From: CAYOPZ01 sp964406005
Lineage (GTDB): Bacteria > Bacteroidota > Bacteroidia > Bacteroidales > SM23-62
NCBI GenBank assembly: GCA_964406005.1
Contig: CAYOPZ010000008.1
Coordinates: 1 to 64,000 of the forward strand
Reading direction: 5' to 3'
Length of the DNA stretch: 64,000 bases
Positions 41,337 to 51,131 of this stretch are shown here, piece by piece. Made by a program: the position numbers and the translations under genes. The notes beneath the pieces are model-generated. The model searched no databases. It had not been told where the DNA came from and worked only from the letters and a program-made list of their open reading frames with translations. Numbering within the stretch: position 1 is the first letter of the stretch; each line of letters opens with the position of its first letter.

Positions 41337-42239
41337 TTAGTATTCCCAGAGATCGTGTTCAAACACGAAAAGGGAATTCTTGATTCTCTCGGCCTCGAAC
41401 ATGGCATCCATGCCTTTCTCGTATTGATTTACGGGTCTGTTGTCAAATTCGTTGGATTCCTGGTATATATAACTGCTGAACCTGCGTTGTGTCAGCAGGT
41501 CGTCAAAAGAGATCGATTGTGCATCGTTGTTCGGATTGAAAACCTCCTGTTTGGCAAGATAATACCTTACTTCCGGATAATATACCCAGAATATGGGCTG
41601 GACATTGATTTCCCCGGTAGGCGTTTCCTCGCCGGTTTGCTGGTCGACCAGCATCCTCGGGTAGACCCTGACCGGGCAGATGCCTATGATCCTGACCTGG
41701 AATGTGGAATACTTATTGTCGAAAAACCATTTTTCCTTGACCATCAGCCGGGTTACGTCATCCAGGTTGATCTGAACGTCTATGGTGTCCATTACTTGCA
41801 TCTGCAGGACGGAATCGTAAACGGGCCCGGGTATGTAATCCACCTTCAGCTGATCGTATATATCTTCCAGGCTCATGGGCTGTTCAAATTCATAAGGTAG
41901 CAACGGCTTGTATGCGAAAACCTGGTGCCCGGGGAGGGGATCCTTTAGAATATCAAGCAGCAACTGGGTCAGGTTCCTCCGGTCGCCGATCGGTATGGTC
42001 GGGAAATACAAAGGATGGTTCATCGTCTCCCTCATGTTGATCATCCTCCAGATGGTCTTTTCAGACATTACATTGGCTTCACGTACAAATGGATAAGGGA
42101 TGGGATCCTTATTCGGGATGTGCTCCTTGTCATAGACTTCGCGCTTTTCAACCAGGTCGAGGGCCTGGGACCGGACGGACTGCATCCCGAATCCCAGAAC
42201 CGCAAGCACGCATATAAATAATTTGCCAATTGTTTTCAT
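41337..42239 (-). CDS. gldN: Type IX secretion / gliding protein GldN (PorN)
   Basis: The 300-residue exported protein has a signal peptide ending VRS-Q. REANVMSEKTIWRMINMRET and the internal IIGICPVRVYP segment are typical of GldN/PorN. It is periplasmic and binds the GldK ring and GldM shaft in the T9SS trans-envelope complex. It is the last gene of the porP-gldK-gldL-gldM-gldN operon, 21 bp after the gldM stop. Confidence 0.93.
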   Translation of the reverse strand: MKTIGKLFICVLAVLGFGMQSVRSQALDLVEKREVYDKEHIPNKDPIPYPFVREANVMSEKTIWRMINMRETMNHPLYFPTIPIGDRRNLTQLLLDILKDPLPGHQVFAYKPLLPYEFEQPMSLEDIYDQLKVDYIPGPVYDSVLQMQVMDTIDVQINLDDVTRLMVKEKWFFDNKYSTFQVRIIGICPVRVYPRMLVDQQTGEETPTGEINVQPIFWVYYPEVRYYLAKQEVFNPNNDAQSISFDDLLTQRRFSSYIYQESNEFDNRPVNQYEKGMDAMFEAERIKNSLFVFEHDLWEY

Positions 42240-42260
42240 CCTGTTATACTATAATTAATA

Positions 42261-43889
42261 TTATCTTATTTTGATGGCTAATGTTCCGATATTTCTTGTT
42301 GTTCCGTCCGGGCCGACGGCCTGGACATCGTCAAAATACACCCTCGAGCCGGATCTCATGGACTGTATCGTGGTACGGGTCTCATTGTCGAAATTCCCCG
42401 ACTCAACCTTGACCTCTTTTGTAAAACCCTGAATATTGGCCGACAGGGTATAACCCGTAACCTTGAATTCAAGGTCGAATTTGAACCATTCGGGCATGGT
42501 AGCCTGGAGGCCCAGCTGTCCGAGTATCTCTCCCTTGCTCATAACACCTCTATTACCGGCTACGGTCGGGAAGGGGTCGGGCACTTTCTCCACCCTGAAT
42601 TGTTTGGATCCCATAGAACGTGTCTGGCCGTCCACTGTTACGGAAACGGACACACTGGCGGTTCCTTCGCGGGTAGGTACCACGGTGTAATTGGTCCCGC
42701 TTCCCGTGATCCGGCCGTTGTTAATGCCTGCCCTGATGGAATTGGCCGGGTACCCTGGGACGGATATTTCCACAGGATTGTCCACTGCCTGGTAAAAAAC
42801 ATTCATGGCCGTGGGGGATACCACAAGGCTTTGCGGAGCCACTGTAAATCCTGAACCAAACGGTTTGTTGGTATAGGACCCGTCCAGTCTTTTCAGCGAG
42901 ATGATGCCGCCCCAGGATTTCCACCCGGTAGCAGTGCCGGAGGAAGTGGGAACCCTGTAAACCCCCTTCCCGCCCTCGATGGGCAGGGTATCGTAGTCAA
43001 CACCAAGATCGCCTACCATCTGGTATTCGATGGTACCGTCGTCTCCGACGATCGAATCGTAATCACCGATATAAACAATGGGCTGCTGTGTTGTGTCGAA
43101 GGCAGCCATGAATACACTTGCTTCATACTCTCCTCCACGGACAATATGGTTCGAATTGGCGATCACGACGGGTTCAAGCAGGTTGAACTTGAATGAACCT
43201 GCATCGATCTGTGTATACAGGTAAGCGAGTGCTTCGGATTCCGCATTTCTAATGTCCGACTGCATCTTTGACATGAGTGTGATGACGGCGATCAGCGGCA
43301 GGTGTTCAAAATGCTCCGATTGCCAGGTATGGATCTCGCCTTCAACAGGAGGCGGATCTTCCGTATCCAGGCTGGTTTCTATGGAATGCCTGACATTCTC
43401 GCTTTCTTCATTGACGAGTGAAAGCAGGAATTCACGATATTCCTCGATGGCCGCTTTCAGGTCATTCGCCTTGCCCTCGTTGATCATGACCACGGCAGGA
43501 ATGTCGGTATTGTCCTTTTTCCCGATTTCGTGCCCGAGTATTGTTTCCTCCTGTATGGCTTCGGTGTTCTCCCCTTCCGCCTGGGTTACGATTTCGAGCT
43601 TCAGGTCCTGGATATACCGGGAAAGTTCGTTGGACCTGCTTTTCACCTCAAATGCCCTGTCCCTCCAGGGCCCGGCTTTTACAGGGTTTTCCGCGGCAGC
43701 CCTTTCGAATTCCTCATAGTAGACGTCGTTCTTCTGAAAGAAGTTCTCTGTGGTCTTTGTCAGCCCTTCATCAACAAGAACAAACGCTTCCAGCACATCC
43801 TTGGATACATTCAGTGCAAGCAATGCCATCAGCACCAGATACATCATACCGATCATCTTTTGTCTCGGGGTCTCTTTTCCGTGCGCCAT
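42261..43889 (-). CDS. gldM: Type IX secretion motor protein GldM (PorM)
   Basis: The 542-residue protein begins with MAHGKETPRQKMIGMMYLVL, the single N-terminal membrane helix typical of GldM. A long periplasmic part of helical and beta domains follows and includes the conserved IHTWQSEHFEHLPLIAVITL and PQSLVVSPTAMNVFYQAVDN. GldM forms the dimeric shaft that, with GldL, turns proton flow into force for T9SS export. Length and motif order match the family. Confidence 0.96.
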   Translation of the reverse strand: MAHGKETPRQKMIGMMYLVLMALLALNVSKDVLEAFVLVDEGLTKTTENFFQKNDVYYEEFERAAAENPVKAGPWRDRAFEVKSRSNELSRYIQDLKLEIVTQAEGENTEAIQEETILGHEIGKKDNTDIPAVVMINEGKANDLKAAIEEYREFLLSLVNEESENVRHSIETSLDTEDPPPVEGEIHTWQSEHFEHLPLIAVITLMSKMQSDIRNAESEALAYLYTQIDAGSFKFNLLEPVVIANSNHIVRGGEYEASVFMAAFDTTQQPIVYIGDYDSIVGDDGTIEYQMVGDLGVDYDTLPIEGGKGVYRVPTSSGTATGWKSWGGIISLKRLDGSYTNKPFGSGFTVAPQSLVVSPTAMNVFYQAVDNPVEISVPGYPANSIRAGINNGRITGSGTNYTVVPTREGTASVSVSVTVDGQTRSMGSKQFRVEKVPDPFPTVAGNRGVMSKGEILGQLGLQATMPEWFKFDLEFKVTGYTLSANIQGFTKEVKVESGNFDNETRTTIQSMRSGSRVYFDDVQAVGPDGTTRNIGTLAIKIR

Positions 43890-43927
43890 AGCTTATTCTA
43901 TTTCTAATTCAGGTTTTCTTGCCGTGC

Positions 43928-44851
43928 TTATTTTATATTCATGGCGGTCAGCATATTGCCGTAGATGGTATTCAGGTCGGAAAGGTTTTTGCTGAGCTGC
44001 GCCATCTGTTCCTTGTATTTTTCAGTTTCTTCCACAGAAGCCTTCAGGTTTTTCATCATATCCTCGATGCCCCTGTATACCTGGTCGGCTCCTTTCATAT
44101 GGTCGGTTGTACCTTTCAACTGCTGTTCATATGCTGCATTCAGGGCTTCCAGGTTTTTATTCATGGAGGCAAGCTGGCTGCCGAAGGACTGGTTCCCCTG
44201 CGAAATGGCATTGATATCGGCCTGCATTTTGGACGCGGCGTTGCTGTAAGATGCGGCCACTTCCGCCCCTCCCTTATTGATCATTTCCGATGCTTTGGTA
44301 TAGGAATCCGACAGACTGCTTGCAGCCGAGGCAAGCTTGTTTGTGGATTCACCGTAATTTGATACCAGCCCGCCTACCGATTCTGCGGCATTCTGCACGT
44401 TTTCGGCATATTGCTTGGTTGCTACGGAAGCCGCCGATATGTCTGAAAGGCCGGCTGCTGTATTCGACAAACTGCTCAGGCCGTCCCCGAGTTTTTTAAT
44501 GGTTTCGGGCTTGATTTCAGCCTGGTTGAATAGATCGTCAAACCTTTCCAGTGTAACCCCCCTGCCGGCAAGCGCTTCATCCTTGTATTCATCCAGCTCG
44601 TCAGGATCGGTCATTCCGGCAAGTTCGGGATAGACAAGGGTCCAGTCCAGTTCTTCATGCAGGGGTTCGAATGCAGAGAAAAAGAAGATAATTGCCTCTG
44701 TCGCCAGACCTGCGGTGATCATAAAGCCACCCCCCGCCCAGTGCTGGATTTTGAACATGGCGCCGATGATCACAACGGAAGCACCAATACCGTATAGCTT
44801 GGCCATAAAGTTTTTCCAGCCGGCGCTTTGAACAAGTTCTGTAACATTCAT
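43928..44851 (-). CDS. gldL: Type IX secretion motor protein GldL (PorL)
   Basis: The 307-residue inner-membrane protein has two N-terminal helices (about 17-34 and 42-60). Charged residues in or near them (K34, H37 in FKIQHWAGGG and E52 in LATEAIIFFF) match those thought to carry protons in GldL. The cytoplasmic remainder is a long helical, coiled-coil region rich in Ala, Ser and Asn. It forms the motor stator with GldM, whose gene follows 38 bp downstream. Confidence 0.95.
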   Translation of the reverse strand: MNVTELVQSAGWKNFMAKLYGIGASVVIIGAMFKIQHWAGGGFMITAGLATEAIIFFFSAFEPLHEELDWTLVYPELAGMTDPDELDEYKDEALAGRGVTLERFDDLFNQAEIKPETIKKLGDGLSSLSNTAAGLSDISAASVATKQYAENVQNAAESVGGLVSNYGESTNKLASAASSLSDSYTKASEMINKGGAEVAASYSNAASKMQADINAISQGNQSFGSQLASMNKNLEALNAAYEQQLKGTTDHMKGADQVYRGIEDMMKNLKASVEETEKYKEQMAQLSKNLSDLNTIYGNMLTAMNIK

Positions 44852-44882
44852 GGTATATCAGGTTTTATTTTTTGTTGGATTA

Positions 44883-46277
44883 TTAATTATTGCCCAAATA
44901 TGAACGTACGCATCTGAATCCGATAAAGGATGTTGATGAATCCTGGTATTCATATGCCCGGGTGCTGACCTGCAGATAATACGAGATGTCTTTCCATGAG
45001 CCCCCGCGGATCACTTTTCTTTTCATTACGGGATCGTCCTGGTCTGTTGCGATGTATTTGTAGTCAGGATTGAGATCGTGCTGGAAGAAGTAAGCCGACT
45101 CGTCATAAGCATTTGCGCACCATTCGCTTACATTCCCTGCCATATCGTAGAGCCCGAACTCGTTGGGTTCGTACATTCCCACTGCAGCGGTGGTAACCGC
45201 ACCGTCACTGGCATAGTTCCCCCTCAGCGGTTTGAAATTGGCCAGGAAGCAGCCCCGGCGGTTCCTGGTGTAAAGGCCTCCCCACGGGTACATTGAATTA
45301 TCCAGGTCTCCCCGGGCGGCATATTCCCATTCCGTTTCCAGGGGCAACCTGTAATCATGCACGAAATATTCACCGTCCCGTGCAAGGGCATTGTTCAGCA
45401 ATTGTGTCCTCCATATACAGAATGCGGACGCCTGTTTCCAGTTGATCCCCACAACAGGGTAGTTGTCGTAGGACGGATGCCAGAAATACATATTGGCTAT
45501 GGGTTCGTTGTATGAGTAAGTGAAATCCCTTATCCAGCATAGTGTATCCGGGTAAATATTTACAACGTCCTTCAGAATGAATGAACCCCGGTTTTCAATG
45601 GGCTGTTCGTTGCCCTCGGGAGTAATGAAAGTACCCTGATAAGAACCGGGATCCTGGTCGAGGTCGCCGATGTCTTCGAGGTAATCATTCTGAAAAGTGT
45701 TTTCCCTTTTTGCAGCCTGCTGGAGGTCCACCCAGAAATACCTGTAGTTCAGTTTATGCACATTCAGTTCCTTCCGGCCGAATAACCGGTCCTCCACGCC
45801 GTAATAAAGAACATCGAGCGCCTGCCTCACATCCTCGTTTTCATTCAGGCTTCTCATATCCAGTTTTGTATCCCAGTTCAATGAGTAGGCACGTCCGAAA
45901 ATGTCTTCTTCCATATCTGCGCCGTAAGCATCGACAGTATGCCGGAAATCTTCCTCCATAACCTCCCCGAGCAATTCCCTGATCAGCGAATCCCTTACCC
46001 AATAAACAAACTGCCTGTATTCATTATTGGTGATTTCAGTTTCGTCCATCCAGAATGCCTCCACGGTCACAGTCCTGCTGAAATTGTTCTGTGCGAAAGG
46101 TACATCCTGGTCGCTCGGCCCGACATTAAAGCTTCCCTGGGTGATAAACTGCATACCAAATGGCTCTGGTTCAAAGTATTTTTTCCTGCCTGGCACTCCG
46201 ACCAGTTCTCCGCTGTAATAGTCCCCGCAACTGCTAAAAATTGTTACCAGTAGACCAAATGCGAGTATCTTTTTCAT
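44883..46277 (-). CDS. gldK: Type IX secretion lipoprotein GldK (PorK)
   Basis: The 464-residue lipoprotein has lipobox IFSSC (Cys17) and a formylglycine-generating-enzyme-like (SUMF1) fold. Signatures are FWMDETEITNNEYRQFV, VVGINWKQASAFCIWR, RLPLETEWEYAARGDL and the C-terminal VIRGGSWKDI...IGFRCVRSY. GldK is a structural ring component under the outer membrane together with GldN, not an active sulfatase modifier. The porP stop is 105 bp upstream. Confidence 0.95.
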   Translation of the reverse strand: MKKILAFGLLVTIFSSCGDYYSGELVGVPGRKKYFEPEPFGMQFITQGSFNVGPSDQDVPFAQNNFSRTVTVEAFWMDETEITNNEYRQFVYWVRDSLIRELLGEVMEEDFRHTVDAYGADMEEDIFGRAYSLNWDTKLDMRSLNENEDVRQALDVLYYGVEDRLFGRKELNVHKLNYRYFWVDLQQAAKRENTFQNDYLEDIGDLDQDPGSYQGTFITPEGNEQPIENRGSFILKDVVNIYPDTLCWIRDFTYSYNEPIANMYFWHPSYDNYPVVGINWKQASAFCIWRTQLLNNALARDGEYFVHDYRLPLETEWEYAARGDLDNSMYPWGGLYTRNRRGCFLANFKPLRGNYASDGAVTTAAVGMYEPNEFGLYDMAGNVSEWCANAYDESAYFFQHDLNPDYKYIATDQDDPVMKRKVIRGGSWKDISYYLQVSTRAYEYQDSSTSFIGFRCVRSYLGNN

Positions 46278-46382
46278 AGCTATCTGAGTATTATCCGTTT
46301 ATTTTTATTTGCAAAGATGTTGATGATTCTGATATTCAATAGCCTAAAATAAGAAAAATATTTTAAAAATAATTTCTCCGTT

Positions 46383-47327
46383 TTACAAAAATCGGATGCT
46401 CCGGTACTTTTGGGGAGTCTTGTCCAGACTCACACTGAAGCAATATCCGAGTGTAAATTCATGTGATCCGTCACTGTAATTTCCGATGTCTGACGTATTG
46501 AAATCATAGGAATACCCGACCCGGACACCATTGAACAATTCAATGCCTATGATCCCTGTCAGAGCGTCACCGGCTCTATAGGAAACGCCGCCCCAAAACC
46601 TTTTATTGTATATTACCAGTGTACTTGCATCAAAGGAATTGGTACTGCCGTCCGACTTGACAATGGCCGAGGGAAGTATCTCGATCTGGGGATTTCCCGT
46701 TTGGAACCGGTATCCGGCTACAGCGTAAAAATGCCGGCTCAGGTATGGAGTGCTGGTCTCGTATTTGATCTTTGCCTGGTTGAGATGGGTCGTCGAGATC
46801 CCGAAATACAGGTTGTCTGTATTGTAGTACAATCCGACATCCATGTCAAAAGCAATCTGGCTTTCATCTTCTTTTGGAATGGAAGGATCGGAATCCGGCG
46901 GGACAGATCCCTCAAGATCGGCGGGGATGTACCACTGTGCTTTCAATGCCTTGTTGAACAGGCCGAGACCGACACCTATTCCCAGTGTCCCGGGTCCGAT
47001 GCCCAACCGGTAAGCGTAAGCGGCCGACAGCCCCAGGTCATTGTCGAAACCCAGATTATCACTGAGGATGGACAGACCCACTCCGCTGTTAAGGCCAAAG
47101 GGTTTCACTGCGGCATTGACGTTGAAATGGGAAGTTGAGGAGGCTCCCGGAAAACCGACCCATTGCTGACGATTTACGGCGGAAAGACAAATCATGTCGG
47201 AACTTCCCGTATAACCCGGATTGAATGAAACCAGATTGAACATATATTGACTGAATTGCGGATCTTGTTGTGAATGGGAAATCATGCTTAATGAAAGGAA
47301 AAATAATATACAAAGGTCTTTTTTCAT
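46383..47327 (-). CDS. porP: PorP/SprF-family type IX secretion outer-membrane protein (operon head)
   Basis: The 314-residue protein has a signal peptide ending SHS-Q and the PorP signature QDPQFSQYMFNLVSFNPGYTG, followed by beta strands and a barrel-type end. In P. gingivalis PorP anchors PorE and the PorKLMN complex to the cell wall side of the outer membrane. Gene order porP-gldK-gldL-gldM-gldN is the standard T9SS core. This copy differs clearly from the homolog at 13918-14817, which serves the SprB-like protein. Confidence 0.93.
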   Translation of the reverse strand: MKKDLCILFFLSLSMISHSQQDPQFSQYMFNLVSFNPGYTGSSDMICLSAVNRQQWVGFPGASSTSHFNVNAAVKPFGLNSGVGLSILSDNLGFDNDLGLSAAYAYRLGIGPGTLGIGVGLGLFNKALKAQWYIPADLEGSVPPDSDPSIPKEDESQIAFDMDVGLYYNTDNLYFGISTTHLNQAKIKYETSTPYLSRHFYAVAGYRFQTGNPQIEILPSAIVKSDGSTNSFDASTLVIYNKRFWGGVSYRAGDALTGIIGIELFNGVRVGYSYDFNTSDIGNYSDGSHEFTLGYCFSVSLDKTPQKYRSIRFL

Positions 47328-47380
47328 ATTTGCCTGAAAACAAGGATGTTATACCATATTTTTGTCCTTTTTCAGAAAAG

Positions 47381-47413
47381 GTAAAGTAAGTAAAAATAAT
47401 AATCTCAAACAAA
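47381..47413 (-). promoter_or_regulatory. Possible promoter of the T9SS operon
   Basis: On the minus strand TTTG (47410-47413) is followed after 21 bp by TACTTTAC (47381-47388), close to the Bacteroidota TTTG/TAnnTTTG pattern. It lies 54 bp before the porP ATG. The last base of the -7 box differs from consensus. TATTTTTA at 47391-47398 is an alternative. Confidence 0.35.
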
Positions 47414-47530
47414 CATTATCAACAAATTAATGTTAATAACCAGACAAGGGTAGATAAGCATTTATACCCTTTTATATCAATAAAGTTACGGGGAGGAAGC
47501 AAAATTATTGTGCGAACCTGGAAAACGAGG

Positions 47531-48694
47531 CTAATTCAGCTTCTGGAAAGCGTTCAGCCACCTGTCCGGAATCTCCTGGTTGCATGCTTTCTGGTAATCT
47601 TCATGGGAGCATGAAAGAAGTATATGGCGGCTTCCCGATTTCCGGAGTACCGGTACTTCGAACCACCAGCGATCTGTTTCAAGGCTCTTATAGAAGATGA
47701 TATCATGGTCCGTTTCATTCAGACTCACAATGAATTTCTTAAATGCATCAGGTGCGGAATGGGGATTTTCTTGCTTTCGCTGGGTCACGCCGTCCATGAA
47801 ATACCAGAGCGCCTGGGCGGCAAGATGACTTGTCCGGAACCGCAGATCCGCATCCGGATGTATATTGAACATCCCCAGGCAAAGGACCTGCTGGCTCAAT
47901 CCTGCAAAACGGGTGATCTGGCAGATTTCTTCCCCTGTGAATCCGTTGGGAGAAGGGTGCGTGCAGCCCGGGGCATCCGATTGCCGGACGGCGTTTATAT
48001 CCAGGCTTACAAAACCGGCATCTCTGAGACAGGGTTCCACTATGGCGATTTCCTTACGGACATCCCCGAGCCGGAGGGTGGCATGAAAATTATCCTTTAA
48101 AAAATCAATATCCGCCTGGTCGACAAAATAAGTCTGGTGGCCGATATTGGTATAATTGAATAGAAGCTCTTTCTTTCTTGACAGGATAGGGATCAGGTAT
48201 GATTCCGGTTTGATTTCATCGTCAATGATTCCCATGTCAAGCCTTGAATCGACGGTTGCAAAACTGAACTTGCGCCCCATCTTTTCAAAGGCCAGGTATA
48301 TTCCGTAGGTCAGGTCCTGGCTGCCTCCCATAAGGACTGTCACGAGGTTGCGCCCGGCAAGTTCCAGAACGGTATCCCTCAGGGCAAAATATGTGTCCTG
48401 CACGTTATTTCCGGGTTTCAGGTTGCCAAGATCAATGATTTTCAATCTTGAATTCACCCTGAAGAGCCGGTACAGATGTTCCCTGATCAGATCGGGGGAG
48501 CGGGAGGACCCCCTGACCGATGCGTTCCTGTCTTCCGGGACACCCAGCAGTGCAAGGTCGTAACGGTCAAGATCCTGCAGGGGAGAATCCGGAGTGTTTA
48601 TATATATGTTTCTGCAGAAAACGGCTTTGTCGGACAGATGGTCCGTTGCGGAGCTTTCCAGCCCGACGGGATCAAAATAATCGTTCAGATTCAT
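47531..48694 (-). CDS. Arginase/formiminoglutamase-fold protein with altered metal-ligand motifs
   Basis: The 387-residue protein shows the ureohydrolase layout, but the three manganese motifs differ. GGDHS is replaced by GGSQD at 123-127, DAHxD by DSRLD at 149-153, and SxDxDxxDP by SLDINAVRQSDAPG from 230. The replaced His and Asp ligands suggest a non-catalytic or repurposed fold. The C-terminal 60 residues are extra. It lies between topA (12 bp upstream, cotranscribed) and the T9SS operon. I recall similar formimidoylglutamase-annotated genes beside T9SS genes in other Bacteroidota, but this needs checking. Confidence 0.8.
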   Translation of the reverse strand: MNLNDYFDPVGLESSATDHLSDKAVFCRNIYINTPDSPLQDLDRYDLALLGVPEDRNASVRGSSRSPDLIREHLYRLFRVNSRLKIIDLGNLKPGNNVQDTYFALRDTVLELAGRNLVTVLMGGSQDLTYGIYLAFEKMGRKFSFATVDSRLDMGIIDDEIKPESYLIPILSRKKELLFNYTNIGHQTYFVDQADIDFLKDNFHATLRLGDVRKEIAIVEPCLRDAGFVSLDINAVRQSDAPGCTHPSPNGFTGEEICQITRFAGLSQQVLCLGMFNIHPDADLRFRTSHLAAQALWYFMDGVTQRKQENPHSAPDAFKKFIVSLNETDHDIIFYKSLETDRWWFEVPVLRKSGSRHILLSCSHEDYQKACNQEIPDRWLNAFQKLN

Positions 48695-48706
48695 TCAGGC
48701 AGGGTA

Positions 48707-51019
48707 TTATTTCTTTTTATTTCTGGTTTTCCTTGCATTGTCAATGATTTCCATGCAATCCTGATATGAAAGTTCCTCTGCCTTTTTCTTCCCGGGGATC
48801 TTGAAATTTTCCCTGTCAAGTGAGATATACGGCCCCCACCTGCCGTTCAGTACCTGCAGGCCGGGATTCTCCGGGTAAGTGCGGATCACCTTGTTCCTGT
48901 CCTGTTCACGCTTTTTTTCGATTACCTCAATGGCTCTTTCAAGCGTGATGCTAAGGGGATTGTCAGATTTGTCAAGGGAATAAAACTTGTTTTTATGCCT
49001 GGCATAAGGTCCGAATTTCCCGGTACCGATGGTTACATGCTCACCTTCGAAGGGTCCGATGGTCCTGGGAAGCCTGAAAAGTGCAAGGGCTTCTTCAAGG
49101 CTTATTGTTGTAATGCTCTGGTTTTTAAGGAGACTGGCAAACCGGGGTTTCTCCTTATTGCCGGTTTCTCCGATCTGTACAATCGGGCCGAACCTGCCGA
49201 TTTTTACACTGACCTGTCTGCCCGAATCGGGATCCGTTCCGAGGATACGTTCTCCCGTGGGTTTTTTACTGGTCTGGGTTGTTTCCAGAACCTGCCCGTG
49301 GAATCCGGGATAGAACCTGTCGATCATCTGGGTCCATTCCATCTGTCCTTCTGCGATCTTGTCGAATTCCTTTTCTATACTGGCGGTAAAATTGTAGTCC
49401 AGGATATTGCTGAAATGATTCACCAGGAAATCATTTACAAGTCTTCCTATATCCGTAGGAAACAGTTTTGCTTTTTCCCTGCCTGCGATCTCGGTATCGT
49501 TTTCTTCCCCGATCATTCCCCCGGACAGGCTTAAAACCAGAAAAGTACGCGGAATCCCCGGCCTGTCTTCCCGAACGGCATAACCTCTGTTCTGTATGGT
49601 GGATATGGTGGGTGCATAGGTGGAGGGCCGGCCGATCCCGAGCTCTTCAAGCTTTTTGACAAGGCTTGCCTCGGTATAACGAACAGGAGCCTGGTTAAAT
49701 CGCTGTGAAGCATCCATCCCGATCATTTCAAGGGGATCATTTTCCTTGAACGGAGGCAGAAGGCCGCCCGGTTTTTTTTCTGTTTCCTCATCGCTCGATT
49801 CCATATATACCTTGAGGAATCCATCAAAACGGATCACTTCTCCGCTGGCAACCAGGTAATCGGGAAGGCCTGAGATGCGGATCCGGACATTCGTCCTTTC
49901 CAGCTGCGCTTCTTTCATCTGTGAAGCGATCGTCCTTCTCCAGATCAATTCGTAAAGCCTTTGTTCCTGCCGGCTTCCCGTCACGCTTTTATTCAGCATG
50001 TAGGTGGGACGGATGGCCTCATGCGCTTCCTGGGCACCTTTAGACTTTGTTGCAAAATTCCGGGTTCTGACATATTCGGTTCCGAATTCGGTTTTGACCA
50101 TGTCCGCTGCAGCGGAAAGAGCGGTTTTGGAAAGGTTGACAGAATCGGTCCTCATGTAGGTGATCTTGCCGGCTTCATAAAGACGCTGGGCGACGCTCAT
50201 TGTCCGTGCAACCGAAAATCCGAGTTTCCGGCTGGCCTCCTGCTGGAGGGTTGAAGTGGTAAAGGGAGGGGCGGGGGACTTTTTCGCAGGTTTACTTATG
50301 ATTTCATGCACGTGGAAATCCGCTTCCCTGCACTGTTCCAGGAACCTGAGTGCGGTTTCCCTGTCTTTCAGCCTGTCCGGTAGCTCCGCCTGGAAACCAT
50401 ATGATTTCCCTTCAGGGTCACGGAATTCAAGCTTTGCGGTGATCTTATAGAAGGAGGAAATCCGGAAGGCTTCGATCTCATTCTCCCTTTCGACAATCAA
50501 GCGGACAGCTACGGACTGGACCCTGCCGGCCGACAGTGCAGGCCTGATCTTTTTCCAGAGCAGGGGGGACAACTCGAATCCAACGAGCCTGTCAAGCACT
50601 CTCCTTGCCTGCTGCGCATCGACAAGGCTTTTGTTGATGGATCTCGGGTTCCCGATGGCCTCCTGGATGGCGTTTTTTGTGATCTCGTGAAAAACGATCC
50701 TGCGGGTTTTATCCGGATCCAGCTCCAGTACCTCTGACAGATGCCACGCAATGGCCTCCCCTTCGCGGTCCTCATCCGAGGCCAGCCATACCGTACCTGC
50801 CTCGCTGGCGGACTTTTTTAATTCCGCCACCACTTTCCTTTTATCGTCCGGGATAATGTATTCGGGATTGTAGTTATTATTGATATCGATCCCGAAGTTA
50901 TCCTTTGACAGATCCCGGATATGCCCGAAACTGGATTTTACCCTAAACCCTTTCCCGAGAAAATTACTGATGGTCCTGGCTTTGGCCGGTGACTCTACAA
51001 TGACCAGATTCTCTTCCAT
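48707..51019 (-). CDS. topA: DNA topoisomerase I
   Basis: The 770-residue type IA enzyme relaxes negative supercoils. The N-terminus ENLVIVESPAKARTISNFLG opens the Toprim domain, whose acidic motif DEDREGE is at 82-88. The catalytic Tyr288 is in KITYMRTDSV. The C-terminal 190 residues hold short basic topoisomerase C-terminal repeats (FGPYARHKNKFYSL, GRWGPYISLDRENFKI) instead of zinc fingers; no CxxC pairs are present. It is transcribed from its own promoter and is followed by the arginase-fold gene. Confidence 0.97.
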   Translation of the reverse strand: MEENLVIVESPAKARTISNFLGKGFRVKSSFGHIRDLSKDNFGIDINNNYNPEYIIPDDKRKVVAELKKSASEAGTVWLASDEDREGEAIAWHLSEVLELDPDKTRRIVFHEITKNAIQEAIGNPRSINKSLVDAQQARRVLDRLVGFELSPLLWKKIRPALSAGRVQSVAVRLIVERENEIEAFRISSFYKITAKLEFRDPEGKSYGFQAELPDRLKDRETALRFLEQCREADFHVHEIISKPAKKSPAPPFTTSTLQQEASRKLGFSVARTMSVAQRLYEAGKITYMRTDSVNLSKTALSAAADMVKTEFGTEYVRTRNFATKSKGAQEAHEAIRPTYMLNKSVTGSRQEQRLYELIWRRTIASQMKEAQLERTNVRIRISGLPDYLVASGEVIRFDGFLKVYMESSDEETEKKPGGLLPPFKENDPLEMIGMDASQRFNQAPVRYTEASLVKKLEELGIGRPSTYAPTISTIQNRGYAVREDRPGIPRTFLVLSLSGGMIGEENDTEIAGREKAKLFPTDIGRLVNDFLVNHFSNILDYNFTASIEKEFDKIAEGQMEWTQMIDRFYPGFHGQVLETTQTSKKPTGERILGTDPDSGRQVSVKIGRFGPIVQIGETGNKEKPRFASLLKNQSITTISLEEALALFRLPRTIGPFEGEHVTIGTGKFGPYARHKNKFYSLDKSDNPLSITLERAIEVIEKKREQDRNKVIRTYPENPGLQVLNGRWGPYISLDRENFKIPGKKKAEELSYQDCMEIIDNARKTRNKKK

Positions 51020-51052
51020 CTCTATGCCCGTCCGATATGGTTTAAAACTTCA

Positions 51053-51084
51053 CAAAGTAAAATAAATAGGAAGCTATCTTCAAA
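51053..51084 (-). promoter_or_regulatory. topA promoter (TTTG-20-TTACTTTG)
   Basis: On the minus strand TTTG at 51081-51084 and TTACTTTG at 51053-51060 are separated by exactly 20 bp, near-perfect for the Bacteroidota primary sigma factor. The -7 box lies 33 bp before the topA ATG. Confidence 0.55.
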
Positions 51085-51104
51085 ATTTTCATTCAAATTA
51101 TTCG

Positions 51105-51112
51105 TATTTTTA
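51105..51112 (+). promoter_or_regulatory. -7-like box (TATTTTTA) upstream of the PBP1A gene
   Basis: TATTTTTA resembles TAnnTTTG with one mismatch and lies 19 bp before the ATG at 51132, divergent from the topA promoter. Confidence 0.3.
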
Positions 51113-51131
51113 GCCGCAAATCATATCCGGT

